From Roseiarcus sp963807735 (GTDB lineage: Bacteria; Pseudomonadota; Alphaproteobacteria; Rhizobiales; Beijerinckiaceae): DNA of 64,000 nucleotides. The stretch spans positions 155,213 to 219,212 of the forward strand of contig CAWEDI010000026.1 in the NCBI GenBank assembly GCA_963807735.1, in the 5' to 3' direction. How positions within the stretch are numbered: position 1 is the first letter of the stretch; every line of letters starts with the position of its first letter. The position numbers and the translations under genes are program-made. The notes under the pieces were generated by a model that ran no database searches, was not told the DNA's origin, and saw only the letters and a list, made by a program, of their open reading frames with translations. Positions 7,925 to 16,405 of this stretch are shown here, one piece after another.

Positions 7925-8992
7925 TCAGCGGAACGAGTCGCTCCACCCCTTCGCGGGATCGCCGCCGGCGTAGGCGACGCTGTCGACACGCAGCCCCGAC
8001 TCGTTGGCGAGCGTCAAGACCCCGCCGTTCGCATCGAGCGCGTTCCCTGGCAGTGGCGCGACCAGCGGGGCGCCGGGCGTCAGGGTCTGCGTCTGCAACG
8101 ATACCGGCGATCCGTCGCCAATCGATAGCGTCCAACGGCTGAGATCGAGCGGCGTCGACGTCATGTTGGCGAGCGTGACCGCCGCGCCCCCGCCGGGCTG
8201 AACGTTTAGCGCAATCAGTTCCGCCGCGCGCGGCGGCGGCGGAATCAGCGCGCCGTCATGCGCGTAGTCATAAGCGGGCGGCTCGTCGCCGGTGGCGCCG
8301 GCGACCGCATTGCCCGCCTCGTCGGTGTGCCAGGACTGCGCTTGGAAAGCGAGGAAGATCGCGGTCATGCGGCGGCCGTTCTCGTCCCACAGGAAGCAGG
8401 CGCCGTCGCCGAAAATTCCGTTCTCGACGTCGCGCACTTTGAGGTCGGGGTGATCGCCCTGCGCCATATGGATGTTATGAACCCCGAACGGACCATCCGG
8501 CGTGTAGCCGAAAGCGGCGTCGGTCTGGTGCGGCTTCGACATCTTGAAAGTGCGGCCGTAGAAGATGACGTCGTGGCCTTGGGCCTTGGCGAGCTGGAAC
8601 AAGCTTGTCAGGCGTTCCGCAAGACCGTCCTCGCCGGGCGCGCCGGGGAGCAGAACGCGCATCGCGCCGGGGTCGAACAAGGCGCCGCGCTGGTAGTCGA
8701 GCGCGCCCGAGGCGTAGTCCCGGCCGAGCGTCGCGTGCGGCGGCGACAGCCCCTCCGGTCGCGCAAGGATCGAGGGGACGAGCGGATGACGGAAATCGTC
8801 GTCGACAAGGTAATAGAGATTGGCGTGACCCGGCGGGGCGCCTTCCGGCTCCTTGTCGGAGCGCACGTTGATGGTGGCGAACCACGTCTGCCCGGCGGCG
8901 GCGACGGCGATCCACAGGTGCGGGTTCGGCTGCGGCGCGGCGAGAGCGATGTCGCGAACCTTGCCGCGCAACACCTGATAGAAGATCGACAT
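7925..8992 (-). CDS. DUF2278 protein with C-terminal lamin-tail domain
   Basis: 355 residues. Residues 1 to about 230 match DUF2278 (YukJ-like): it begins YQVLRGKVRDIALAAPQPNPH and includes VLLPGAPGEDGLAERLTSLF and GYTPDGPFGVHNIHMAQGD, plus GIFGDGACFLWDE. Residues about 255-355 form a second domain with the pattern of the lamin tail domain (LTD): NVQPGGGAAVTLANMTS, LDLSRWTLSIGDG, then VAYAGGDPAKGW at the end. There is no signal peptide. LTDs often occur in secreted nucleases; here the partner domain has unknown chemistry. The conserved His in HNIHMAQGD and the FYGR segment could be catalytic, which is speculation. Mog follows and the Cys-repeat gene precedes it on the same strand. Confidence 0.78.
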   Translation of the reverse strand: MSIFYQVLRGKVRDIALAAPQPNPHLWIAVAAAGQTWFATINVRSDKEPEGAPPGHANLYYLVDDDFRHPLVPSILARPEGLSPPHATLGRDYASGALDYQRGALFDPGAMRVLLPGAPGEDGLAERLTSLFQLAKAQGHDVIFYGRTFKMSKPHQTDAAFGYTPDGPFGVHNIHMAQGDHPDLKVRDVENGIFGDGACFLWDENGRRMTAIFLAFQAQSWHTDEAGNAVAGATGDEPPAYDYAHDGALIPPPPRAAELIALNVQPGGGAAVTLANMTSTPLDLSRWTLSIGDGSPVSLQTQTLTPGAPLVAPLPGNALDANGGVLTLANESGLRVDSVAYAGGDPAKGWSDSFR

Positions 8993-9036
8993 GGGAAACC
9001 CTCTCGCCGCAGGTTAGCGACCGCGGCGGCCACAAT

Positions 9037-10026
9037 CTAGTGTAACGGCGTTCCCGGCGGCGCTATGTGAGGCGCCCCGACCACGGGCGGCGCGAAGTGG
9101 GGCGTCGCGACCGCAGCCGGCCTCGCCGAAGGAAACGCGAAGCGCGGCGCCGCCGGCCGACTCAGCGTGACTGGCGCGACGAAGCGCGGCGTCGGAGCTT
9201 GCAGGGAATGCCTCGGCGTGAGCAGCGGAGGGGTCATCGGCGGCGTTCGTAGCGTCGCGCCGTGGCGGAACATCTGCCTCTGGGGCGTGTCCAGCTTGGG
9301 CGCGGCGACCGGCCCCGGCGTTGATGACTTTACGGGCGGCATCAGCTTCGGCGTCCCCGCCGGCGTCGCGGCGCTGTGAGCGGCGACCGGCCTTGACGTC
9401 GGGCTGAGCGAATCGCCGAGCGTCGCGCCCTGCGCGCACCGCCCGCCGAGAGGCGCAAATCCATTGGGGCACAAAACGAGCGGCTCGCAAATGCCCGCCG
9501 CGTTCGTCTGCCGGCCGTCGGGGCATAGCGGGTGCGGCAAGCAACGACCGGCCGTATCGCGGGTGAGGCCGGTTGGGCAGCTTTGCGCCGGGCACTCGCC
9601 GAGGGAGTCGGGGCGCCCCCCGCCGGGGCACGTTCGCGCCGGGCATCGACCGAAGGCGTCGGGCGCCCGCCCGCCGCTGCATAACTCAATTGGCGCGCAA
9701 CGGCCCTCGCGATCCGGACGACGGCCGCTTGGGCAGGAGCGCGGCGCCGGACAGCGGCCGCCCGCGTCCCGCATCATTTCGCCGGGGCAAGGCGCCGACC
9801 GAGGCTGCAGGACGGGCGTGACGACCCTGCCCGACACACACCCGCCGCCGCGTGTGACGCGCCCGCGCGCGCAGGCTGCGTGCGCGGCGGCGACGCGCGT
9901 GAGAAGCGGCGGATGGCCGGCTCCAAGGGCGCCGGCGGAAATTCCGCTAACCGCTGCGCCAGCCGACGCGATCGCGGACATAAGGAACAGGAGAAATACG
10001 ATCGGCGGCGCCGCGAACGGCTTCAT
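9037..10026 (-). CDS. Secreted protein with seven Cys-rich tandem repeats and Pro-rich tail
   Basis: 329 residues. The start was placed at MKPFAAPPIVFLLFLMSAIA because this gives a typical Sec signal peptide (cleavage near residue 24); an upstream in-frame ATG would add 28 residues and hide it. Residues 80-197 hold seven tandem repeats of 17-18 residues with the pattern C-P-x-G-x3-D-x2-G-x-C-x-P, starting at Cys80, 98, 116, 133, 150, 168 and 186. Each repeat has two Cys, suggesting a disulfide per unit in the periplasm or outside. Residues about 200-329 are Pro/Ala-rich and probably disordered. I do not recognise a named family. A structural or adhesion role at the cell surface is a guess. 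Confidence 0.72.
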   Translation of the reverse strand: MKPFAAPPIVFLLFLMSAIASAGAAVSGISAGALGAGHPPLLTRVAAAHAACARGRVTRGGGCVSGRVVTPVLQPRSAPCPGEMMRDAGGRCPAPRSCPSGRRPDREGRCAPIELCSGGRAPDAFGRCPARTCPGGGRPDSLGECPAQSCPTGLTRDTAGRCLPHPLCPDGRQTNAAGICEPLVLCPNGFAPLGGRCAQGATLGDSLSPTSRPVAAHSAATPAGTPKLMPPVKSSTPGPVAAPKLDTPQRQMFRHGATLRTPPMTPPLLTPRHSLQAPTPRFVAPVTLSRPAAPRFAFPSARPAAVATPHFAPPVVGAPHIAPPGTPLH

Positions 10027-10212
10027 GTCGACTCCTCTAGCTCGCGGCCTGTGGTCGAGCGTGGCGCCCATATTGGCGGCTTGCCGATCCGCGGCGGCGA
10101 CGCTAAGCAAGCGGCGATTGGAATCTGCGCCGTCACGGCAACGCCGAGTGACGCGGATTGTTTCGCTTTATAGCCTGCAGGCCAGCGGCGGCGTAGCGCC
10201 CGGGGTGACGCG

Positions 10213-10914
10213 ATGAAGAAGGTTTACCAAAGCGCGGCCGAGGCCATGGCCGGGCTCGTCCAGGACGGCATGATGCTGATGGCCGGTGGCTTCGGCCTGT
10301 GCGGCGTGCCGGAGGCGCTGATCGAGGCCGTGCGACAGAGCGGCGCCAAGGACCTCACCTTCATTTCCAACAACGCCGGCGTCGACGGCATCGGTCTCGG
10401 CGTGCTGCTGGAAACCGGCCAGATCGCCAAGATGATCTCAAGCTATGTCGGCGAGAACAAGATTTTCGCGCAGATGTATCTGTCCGGCAAGTTGCAACTG
10501 GAGTTCAACCCGCAAGGCACGCTCGCCGAACGCATCCGCGCCGGCGGGGCCGGCATTCCCGCTTTCTTCACCAAGACCGGCGTCGGCACCATCGTCTCCG
10601 AGGGCAAGGAAGTTCGCGAGTTCGGCGGCGAGTCCTACGTGATGGAGACCGGCCTCGTCGCCGACGTGAGCCTCGTTCATGCCTGGAAAGGCGATACCGA
10701 GGGCAACCTCGTCTACCGGAAGACCGCGCGCAACTTCAACCCGAACATGGCGACGGCCGGCAAGGTCACAGTCGCTGAGGTCGAACATCTCGTGCCCGCC
10801 GGCGAACTCGACCCCGATCAGATCATCACTCCCGGCATTTACGTGCAGCGCATCGTCCACGTGCCCGACGCCAAAAAGCGCATCGAGCAGCGCACCGTGC
10901 GCAAGCGCGCCTGA
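10213..10914 (+). CDS. scoA: 3-oxoacid CoA-transferase subunit A
   Basis: 233-residue alpha subunit of succinyl-CoA:3-ketoacid CoA-transferase, which moves CoA from succinyl-CoA to acetoacetate or related 3-oxo acids for ketone-body or PHB use. Family signatures are GGFGLCGVPEALIEAV near residue 25, FISNNAGVDGIGLG, and GGAGIPAFFTKTGVGT at about 117-132. Length fits the bacterial split form. The B subunit follows after 13 bases. The start ATG is preceded by GGGTGACGCG, a weak binding site. Broader acyl specificity (AtoD/PcaI-like) cannot be excluded from sequence alone. Confidence 0.92.
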   Translation: MKKVYQSAAEAMAGLVQDGMMLMAGGFGLCGVPEALIEAVRQSGAKDLTFISNNAGVDGIGLGVLLETGQIAKMISSYVGENKIFAQMYLSGKLQLEFNPQGTLAERIRAGGAGIPAFFTKTGVGTIVSEGKEVREFGGESYVMETGLVADVSLVHAWKGDTEGNLVYRKTARNFNPNMATAGKVTVAEVEHLVPAGELDPDQIITPGIYVQRIVHVPDAKKRIEQRTVRKRA

Positions 10915-10927
10915 GACGGAGACCGCC

Positions 10928-11572
10928 ATGCCCTGGACCCGCGATCAAATGGCCGAGCGCGCCGCGCGCGAGCTGCGCGACGGTTTCTACGTCAATCTCG
11001 GCATCGGCATCCCGACGCTGGTCTCCAACTATATCCCCGAGGGGATGTCTGTGCAGTTGCAGAGCGAGAACGGCATGCTCGGCATGGGGCCGTTCCCGTT
11101 CGAAGGCGAAGAGGACCCGGACCTGATCAACGCCGGCAAGCAGACCGTCACTGCCTTGCCGACGACGAGCTTCTTTTCGAGCGCCGATTCGTTCGCGATG
11201 ATCCGCGGCGGCCATATCGACCTCGCCATCCTCGGCGCGATGCAGGTCTCCGAGACCGGCGACCTCGCCAACTGGATGATCCCCGGCAAGATGGTCAAGG
11301 GCATGGGCGGGGCGATGGACCTCGTCGCCGGCGTCAAGCGCATCGTCGTGGTGATGGAGCACTCCGCCAAGGACGGCCCGAAGCTGCTGCATCATTGCAA
11401 CCTGCCGCTGACCGGCGCGAAAGTCGTGGACCTCGTCGTCACCGATCTCGCCGTGTTCACCGTCGACAAGCACGGACGCGAGGGCATGGCGCTGATCGAG
11501 CTCGCGCCCGGCGTGACGCCCGAAGAGGTCGCCGCGAAGACCGAAGCGAGCTACCGAGTCGCGTTGTCATAG
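10928..11572 (+). CDS. scoB: 3-oxoacid CoA-transferase subunit B
   Basis: 214-residue beta subunit carrying the catalytic glutamate: the motif QSENGMLGMGP places Glu47 as the residue that forms the gamma-glutamyl-CoA thioester. Other landmarks are GFYVNLGIGIPTLVSNYI, GGHIDLAILGAMQV and GAMDLVAGVKRIVVVMEH. ATG chosen because it gives the standard family N-terminus (PWTRDQMAERAARELRDG); the frame is open for about 250 bases upstream but that overlaps subunit A. Forms the enzyme with the preceding gene. The glycosyltransferase gene starts four bases after its stop, so it may be co-transcribed. Confidence 0.93.
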   Translation: MPWTRDQMAERAARELRDGFYVNLGIGIPTLVSNYIPEGMSVQLQSENGMLGMGPFPFEGEEDPDLINAGKQTVTALPTTSFFSSADSFAMIRGGHIDLAILGAMQVSETGDLANWMIPGKMVKGMGGAMDLVAGVKRIVVVMEHSAKDGPKLLHHCNLPLTGAKVVDLVVTDLAVFTVDKHGREGMALIELAPGVTPEEVAAKTEASYRVALS

Positions 11573-11576
11573 CGGG

Positions 11577-12659
11577 ATGAGGCCGGCCTACGGCGCGTAC
11601 GACTTCGAGGGCGCGTCCGGCGGACGCTATCGCCTCTATGCGCCGGCGCAAAACGCCGTGTTGCGCCGGCGATTCGCCGATTTTTGCGCGCGGCCGACGA
11701 GCGCCCCCGCGCCGCTCGGCGTCCTCGAACTCGAAGACGTCGTGCTGGAGGACAGCCCGACCGGCGCCTGCCTCTACGACCGTGATGGCCGTCGCATCGT
11801 CGCAAGTTGTCTTGAACGCTACGCCGACGACTTGACGCCCGAACTCTGGCGCGCCCGCGAAACCGTCGACGCGCGGCGGATTCACGAACGGATCGAGACG
11901 CCCGTCGTCTATCAATCGGTATTCTTCCGGCACTGGGGCCATTTCCTGCTGGAATCGCTGAACCGAGCCTGGGCGAGCGCAACCGACGCGCGGCTCGCCG
12001 AACTGCCGAGCATGTTCTGCTGGTCGCTCGGCGCGGGGCCGCTCGGCGAGACTTATCGCGCCTTTCTGGGTGCCGCCGGCGTGCAAACGTTGCCGCCCGC
12101 TGGCGAGGCGCGGAAGCTGAGCCTCAAGCGCTGCTACGTTCCCGCCGCCTCGTTCGCCACCGTCGCCTATGCCGACCCGTTGCATCTGGCCGCGCCGCAT
12201 CGCGTAGCGCGGCGGCTCCTGGCGAGCGAAGCGCGCGATTCCCGCCCGGTGTACTTCTCCCGCGCCAATTTCCGGCCGCACGCCGAGCCGCGCCCGACGA
12301 TCCGCAACGAAGACGAACTGGAGCAGGCGCTGGAGGCTGCGGGCGCGCGCGTGCTGCATATGGAGCGTTTGTCGCTGACCGAGCAGATCGAGGCGATGAA
12401 CGCGCACAGCGTGTTCATTGGGCCGTGGGGCAGCGCGTTGCACAATACGCTGTTCAGCCTGCGCGGCCGCGAGATTGCCACCTATGTGCTGATCGGACGC
12501 TTTTTGCCTACGAATTTCATGCTGGTCGATGCGATCGTCGGCAACGCCGCGCATTATCTGGTCACGTTGGCCCGTGCCGAGGATTTCGAGGCGAGCCGTC
12601 AAGTCGTCGTCGACGTCGAGGCGACGCTCGCCTATCTTCGCAGCCAGGGCGTGATCTGA
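11577..12659 (+). CDS. Glycosyltransferase family 61 protein
   Basis: 360-residue protein of the DUF563/GT61 type, which transfer sugars in capsule, LPS or cell-surface glycan synthesis. Seen: VYQSVFFRHWGHFLLESLNR near residue 105 and the C-terminal nucleotide-sugar region AHSVFIGPWGSALHNTLFSL at about 278-297, the usual GT61 signature (GxxGSALxN). It begins four bases after the CoA-transferase stop, unusual for a glycan gene. No other polysaccharide gene is adjacent, so the acceptor is unknown. Cytoplasmic; no signal peptide or clear membrane helix. Confidence 0.85.
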   Translation: MRPAYGAYDFEGASGGRYRLYAPAQNAVLRRRFADFCARPTSAPAPLGVLELEDVVLEDSPTGACLYDRDGRRIVASCLERYADDLTPELWRARETVDARRIHERIETPVVYQSVFFRHWGHFLLESLNRAWASATDARLAELPSMFCWSLGAGPLGETYRAFLGAAGVQTLPPAGEARKLSLKRCYVPAASFATVAYADPLHLAAPHRVARRLLASEARDSRPVYFSRANFRPHAEPRPTIRNEDELEQALEAAGARVLHMERLSLTEQIEAMNAHSVFIGPWGSALHNTLFSLRGREIATYVLIGRFLPTNFMLVDAIVGNAAHYLVTLARAEDFEASRQVVVDVEATLAYLRSQGVI

Positions 12660-12673
12660 GGCGCTTCGCATCC

Positions 12674-12780
12674 GTCATAGCGAGCGAAGCGAAGCCATCC
12701 ATCTCTGAGAGATCGTTCGCCGGCCGGACAGGACCGCGTCAGCGGCGCCATGGAACGCGCCGCTGCGCTCGCGATGACGG
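12674..12780. repeat. Dispersed palindromic intergenic repeat, family 1 (copy 2)
   Basis: Begins GTCATAGCGAGCGAAGCGAA and ends CGCTGCGCTCGCGATGACGG; the right arm has diverged from the usual GCTTCGCTTCGCTC. It lies between the convergent GT61 gene and the next gene and could act as a bidirectional hairpin. Confidence 0.8.
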
Positions 12781-12792
12781 TTTTGCCAACTC

Positions 12793-13242
12793 TCAGCCGC
12801 ACAGCGCGAGCTGCGGCGGGGCCATGACCACGTCGAGGCCGTCCCATTGCCGGTGCGCGCGGGCGCGGACGGCGGCGAGGAACCAGCGCGGCGCGCGGTC
12901 CGCTTCGCCGAGCACGTTGACCAGCGTCGCAAGGGCGTTCACGGTCATGCAGGAGTCCGACTGTTCGAGCAGCCATTCCGCTTGCGTTTCGTTAAGCGCG
13001 CCGGTGGGGCGCGCCTGCCACAGCGCGTAGTCGGTGACCATTTCGACGAAGAAGTCGGTCCATTCGGGCGCCTTCGCGATCGGCGCGCGCTCGACGGCGA
13101 ACAATTCTTCGGCGGCTTCGCGCGTCACCACGCCGTCGGCGAACACTTCGCGGCGCAGCCAAGCGACATCCATGGCGGTGACCTTTTGGCCGACGATCAT
13201 CGCGCTGATGATGGAACGGCTACGGTCGACGGTGAACGGCAT
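12793..13242 (-). CDS. Hypothetical protein (149 aa)
   Basis: Starts MPFTVDRSRSIISAMIVGQK and has conserved-looking stretches DVAWLRREVFADGVVTREAA, LFAVERA, WTDFFVEMVTDYALW and QAEWLLEQ. The helical pattern with acidic loops (EVFADGVVTREAAEELF) resembles small EF-hand-like or TerB-like helical proteins found in alphaproteobacteria, but I cannot name the family. No signal peptide or membrane helix. It is a single gene, convergent with GT61 across a repeat. Codon use is like its neighbours, so it is very likely a real gene. Confidence 0.7.
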   Translation of the reverse strand: MPFTVDRSRSIISAMIVGQKVTAMDVAWLRREVFADGVVTREAAEELFAVERAPIAKAPEWTDFFVEMVTDYALWQARPTGALNETQAEWLLEQSDSCMTVNALATLVNVLGEADRAPRWFLAAVRARAHRQWDGLDVVMAPPQLALCG

Positions 13243-13457
13243 CTAGAACGCTCCCTGACGTGCAGCGGACTGGGCCGCTCGTCTTCAAGAGCCATCCTCC
13301 GCCGCAACGCTTGAAGGGGTATGAATCGCGGAGACCGGAACGATTTCAGCGTTAAGGAGGGTTGAACGAGGTTGTCGTTATGACGCCGCGTCCCGCTCGC
13401 GCGCGGCGAGACTTTTCAATACAAGGACGCGAACCGTATGTCGGCGCGGAGAGCGGG

Positions 13458-14611
13458 ATGAACGAGCAGGACATCAACGCGTTTTTCGGCGACGAGGAGC
13501 CCAAAAACCTCGGCACGGGCTGGTGGGCGGGCGTCCTGGCGACGTTCTTCGGCGTTCTCGCCTTCGGCGGCGTGCTTTGCCTGCATTTCCCGCAACTGCT
13601 GACCTCAGCCGGAGCTGCGCCCGCATTATCCGATGACGATCATTCGCGTCGGGATACAGGCGCTGATCGTCGCCGCCTTGCTTCTCGGCGCCGTTCTCCG
13701 CGTTGCGACGCAAAAAGAAGATGCTCGCGGCGACTGGCATGATCTTGGCGGTCGCGGCGCTCGCCTGGGGCGGCGCGAGCGTGCCGATCAACCAGCCGCT
13801 CAAGGACGGACCGGCGCTCGGGCTTGACTGGTTTCTTCTCGACCTGCTCGCAATGGCGTTGATCTATGTGCCGCTGGAGCGCTTTTGGCCGCAATATCCG
13901 AAGCAAAGCACGTTCCGCCCGCAGTGGACCCTCGACATCGTCTATTTCCTTTCGACGCATCTGCCGATCCAGATCCTGTCCTACCTGATCTTGCTGCCGG
14001 CGACTTTCGCCGCGCGCTACCTGGCGATCCCCGTCGTCGCGCACGCCATCGCCGCGCCTGCCGCTGCTGGTGCAATTCTTCCTTGCGGTTCTCGTCGCCG
14101 ATCTCGCGGAATGGGCGATCCATTTTGCGCTCCACAAGGTTCCCTTCCTTTGGCGCTTCCACTCGATCCACCATTCTTCGCCCGCGCTCGACTGGATCGC
14201 CGGGTCGCGCTCGCATTTCGTCGACGACACGCTGGTGCGGGCGAGCATTCTCGTGCCGATGATGCTCGCGTTCTCGCAAGCGGATCATCCTCGCCTATCT
14301 GGTGTTCGTCACGCTGCACGCGACCTGGACGCATTGCAATTTCGCGCCCAATGTCAAATGGCTCGAGCGCTTCCTGGTCATGCCGCGCTATCACCACTGG
14401 CATCATTCGTCGCAAAAGGAAGCGATCGACAAGAATTTCGCGATCCACTTTCCGTGGATCGACCGCCTGTTCGGCACTTATTATTATCCCGACGCTTGGC
14501 CGGCAAAATACGGCATCGCGGGCGAGGAGATACCGCAGGGCTTCCTCCGTCAAACCTACGAGCCGTTCTTGCGGCCGAACCGGCGCGATTTCAAAAGCCA
14601 AGGCGAGTTAG
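13458..14611 (+). pseudogene. Sterol desaturase/fatty acid hydroxylase family, broken by four +1 frameshifts
   Basis: The product is recognisable when four frames are joined: MNEQDINAFFGDEEPKNLG...CLHFPQLLT, then PELRPHYPMTIIRVGIQ, then KMLAATGMILAV...LGLDWFLLDLL, then VQFFLAVLVADLAEWAIHF...FHSIHHSSP, then ILAYLVFVTLHATWTH...PRYHHWHH. The di-iron histidine boxes HFALH, HSIHH and HHWHH are all present. Each step needs one extra base, near 13608, 13695, 14050 and 14283 (for example GCG-G-ATC where GCG ATC is expected). Family members are membrane di-iron oxygenases that hydroxylate or desaturate lipids. The natural C-terminus is probably near 14580-14611. Either a decayed gene or a patch of assembly error; intact length would be about 380 residues. 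Confidence 0.8.
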
Positions 14612-15450
14612 TGACACGTCCGCCGGGATCATCGCGCCCTTGCGGCGTCGCAGTGACGAGGCCGAGCGCTTTCATCGCCCGGATGGTCAAGAATCCGAAG
14701 TCATATTCGCTGTCGCTGTGGCTCAGACGCAGCAGGTTCGGATAATGGTGATGGTTGTTCTGGAAACACGCGCTGAAGGTCGCGGTCACCGGCAGCCATT
14801 CGCCGATGTTCATCGCGTTGTCGCGTTCGTCGTCGTAACGGCGATATCCGAAGTCCCTCGTGTGGGTCCAGTAGTTCTGGATCATGTTGACCCAGAGCGC
14901 GAAGATCGCGCATGCCGACCCACATCACGGCGGCGAACGCCCAGCTTCCGACCAGATAAGACAGCAACGCGAAGTTGAAGATCTGCGACGTCACGATGAA
15001 CAGCCAATGCGAGGTCACACGAAATGTCCAGGATTGGCAAATCGGGTCGGTCGCCATGTTCTCGCGGCAGCGATACGGGGCGACACAGAGATAAAGCGTC
15101 CGCCACAATCCGTCATCGGCGATCTTGTTGGGGTCGCCCTCGTGGTCCGAATGCTTGTGATGCAGACGGTGGCGGTTCACCCAATCGGTCGGCCCGACAT
15201 AGATGCCGAACAGGTTGTTGATGAGAGTGATCGCCTTGATGAACCAGGGTTTGAAATCGAGCGCGCGATGCGCGACGCCGAGATGCAGCACATCGGCGAG
15301 GTAGACGCCGGCGACGAACCAGCAGACGAGAAAATAGAGCGCGCCGATGAGAAGACCGCGCCAAGGCCCTATCGCCACGGGCGCGGCGGCCATGCAGGCT
15401 AGGCCGTAGAGCCCGATGATCGCGTAACCGACGGCGTTGTAGCTTTTCAT
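14556..15450 (-). pseudogene. Membrane acyl-CoA (delta-9 type) desaturase, one frameshift
   Basis: Starts MKSYNAVGYAIIGLYGLACM and shows desaturase histidine boxes HLGVAH, then HRLHHKHSDHEGD, in the first frame. Near base 14907 one extra base (CGC-G-ATC, read on the reverse strand) shifts the frame. The rest (FALWVNMIQNYWTHTRDFGY, then NNHHHYPNLLRL) continues in another frame to a stop at 14556. The third box reads FQNNHHHYPN, where His is usual in place of Gln. Its 3' end overlaps the convergent sterol-desaturase gene, and a normal stop would lie near 14629 in a third frame. Same caveat: pseudogene or sequence error. Confidence 0.8.
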
Positions 15451-15505
15451 GGCGGTCCCGATATTTGCGGCGAGGCTAACGCACCAGGCATCCGCGCGCA
15501 TCGAC

Positions 15506-15937
15506 TTAGCGCGCGGACGGGTTACGCCAGTCAAGGCCGGGAAAGAGAGCGAAGTCGTGGTCGAAAGTGACGAAGACGCAGCCGTGTTCAATGGCGAGCG
15601 CGGCGTACCAAGCGTGGGTGACGAGCGGTCCGACGATGCCTCCGTCGCGGCAAAGTCGCTCGAAGATGCGCCAATGGCGTTGGCCCGGCTCGACGAGCAC
15701 GGCATTCGGCGCGCTCAACAGGCGCTCACAGAACGCAAAAGCTTCAGCGATTGGCGTCGCACTGGGCAAAGCGCGCAAATTAGTGGTGATGCGAACGAAC
15801 GCGCTGAGCGCCAAAAGAGAAACGCCAAAGCGCGAATCCCCGTTGAGGACGGACTCAAGCCAGTTCTTGCAGACGCGATGCTGGGGCGCATCAGGGCGAA
15901 ACGCATAGACGTATACGTTTACATCCGTGAGAGTCAT
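15506..15937 (-). CDS. vapC: VapC-type PIN-domain toxin
   Basis: 143 residues with PIN nuclease architecture: Asp5 in the opening LTDVNVYVYAFRPDAPQH, a central Glu in EAFAFCERLL, and a C-terminal acidic pair in FVTFDHDFALFPGL, which together would bind Mg or Mn and cleave RNA. Its ATG shares one base with the stop of the upstream antitoxin gene (TGATG), the classic coupling of VapBC modules. Full length, no frameshift, so the pair looks functional. RNA target unknown. Confidence 0.88.
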   Translation of the reverse strand: MTLTDVNVYVYAFRPDAPQHRVCKNWLESVLNGDSRFGVSLLALSAFVRITTNLRALPSATPIAEAFAFCERLLSAPNAVLVEPGQRHWRIFERLCRDGGIVGPLVTHAWYAALAIEHGCVFVTFDHDFALFPGLDWRNPSAR

Positions 15938-16200
15938 CAGGAACGCCGCAGGCGTTCAACATCCTCGAGCGTCTCCAACTCTTTCAGCTTGTCCCAACTG
16001 AACCCAGGCGCCAGCCCGCCCGTCGCCGAACTGACCGGCAACGGTTGGCGGTTCTTCGGACGGTCCGGCACAGTTTCAGAAACAACGCGCCGCAGCCCCT
16101 CTTCAATCAGCGCGGTGAGCGAGCGCCCTTCAGCCAGCGCCTTACGCTTGGCTTTTGCAACAAGGTCGTCCGGGAGGCGAACAGTGGTGCGCTCGGTCAT
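15937..16200 (-). CDS. vapB: VapB-type ribbon-helix-helix antitoxin
   Basis: 87 residues. The N-terminus TERTTVRLPDDLVAKAKRKA followed by LTALIEEGLRR is a ribbon-helix-helix DNA-binding fold that would autoregulate the pair. The remainder (PGFSWDKLKELETLEDVERL) is the toxin-binding tail. Immediately upstream of vapC with a one-base overlap. About 200 bases of non-coding DNA separate it from pccB; I see no further gene there. Confidence 0.88.
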   Translation of the reverse strand: MTERTTVRLPDDLVAKAKRKALAEGRSLTALIEEGLRRVVSETVPDRPKNRQPLPVSSATGGLAPGFSWDKLKELETLEDVERLRRS

Positions 16201-16405
16201 ATGTCATGACATACCTGGCGAGCGGCGACCTGTCAATCTAGCGGGGCGGCTATTGCGCCGCAGACGGTGCGACGCCGCTGTTTCAAGACTCTTGCCGCCG
16301 AAGATTTTCCCAGTGCTTACGCTCTCAGTTGGCTGGAATTATCTCAGCACGTCGCAGCATTAAAATCCGCAGAGAACACGCGCCGAGGCACTAACGGGGC
16401 GTCCC

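Noticed and set aside
10679..10927. Longer CoA-transferase B subunit
   Set aside because: The upstream part overlaps subunit A in another frame and lacks similarity; the internal ATG gives the standard start.
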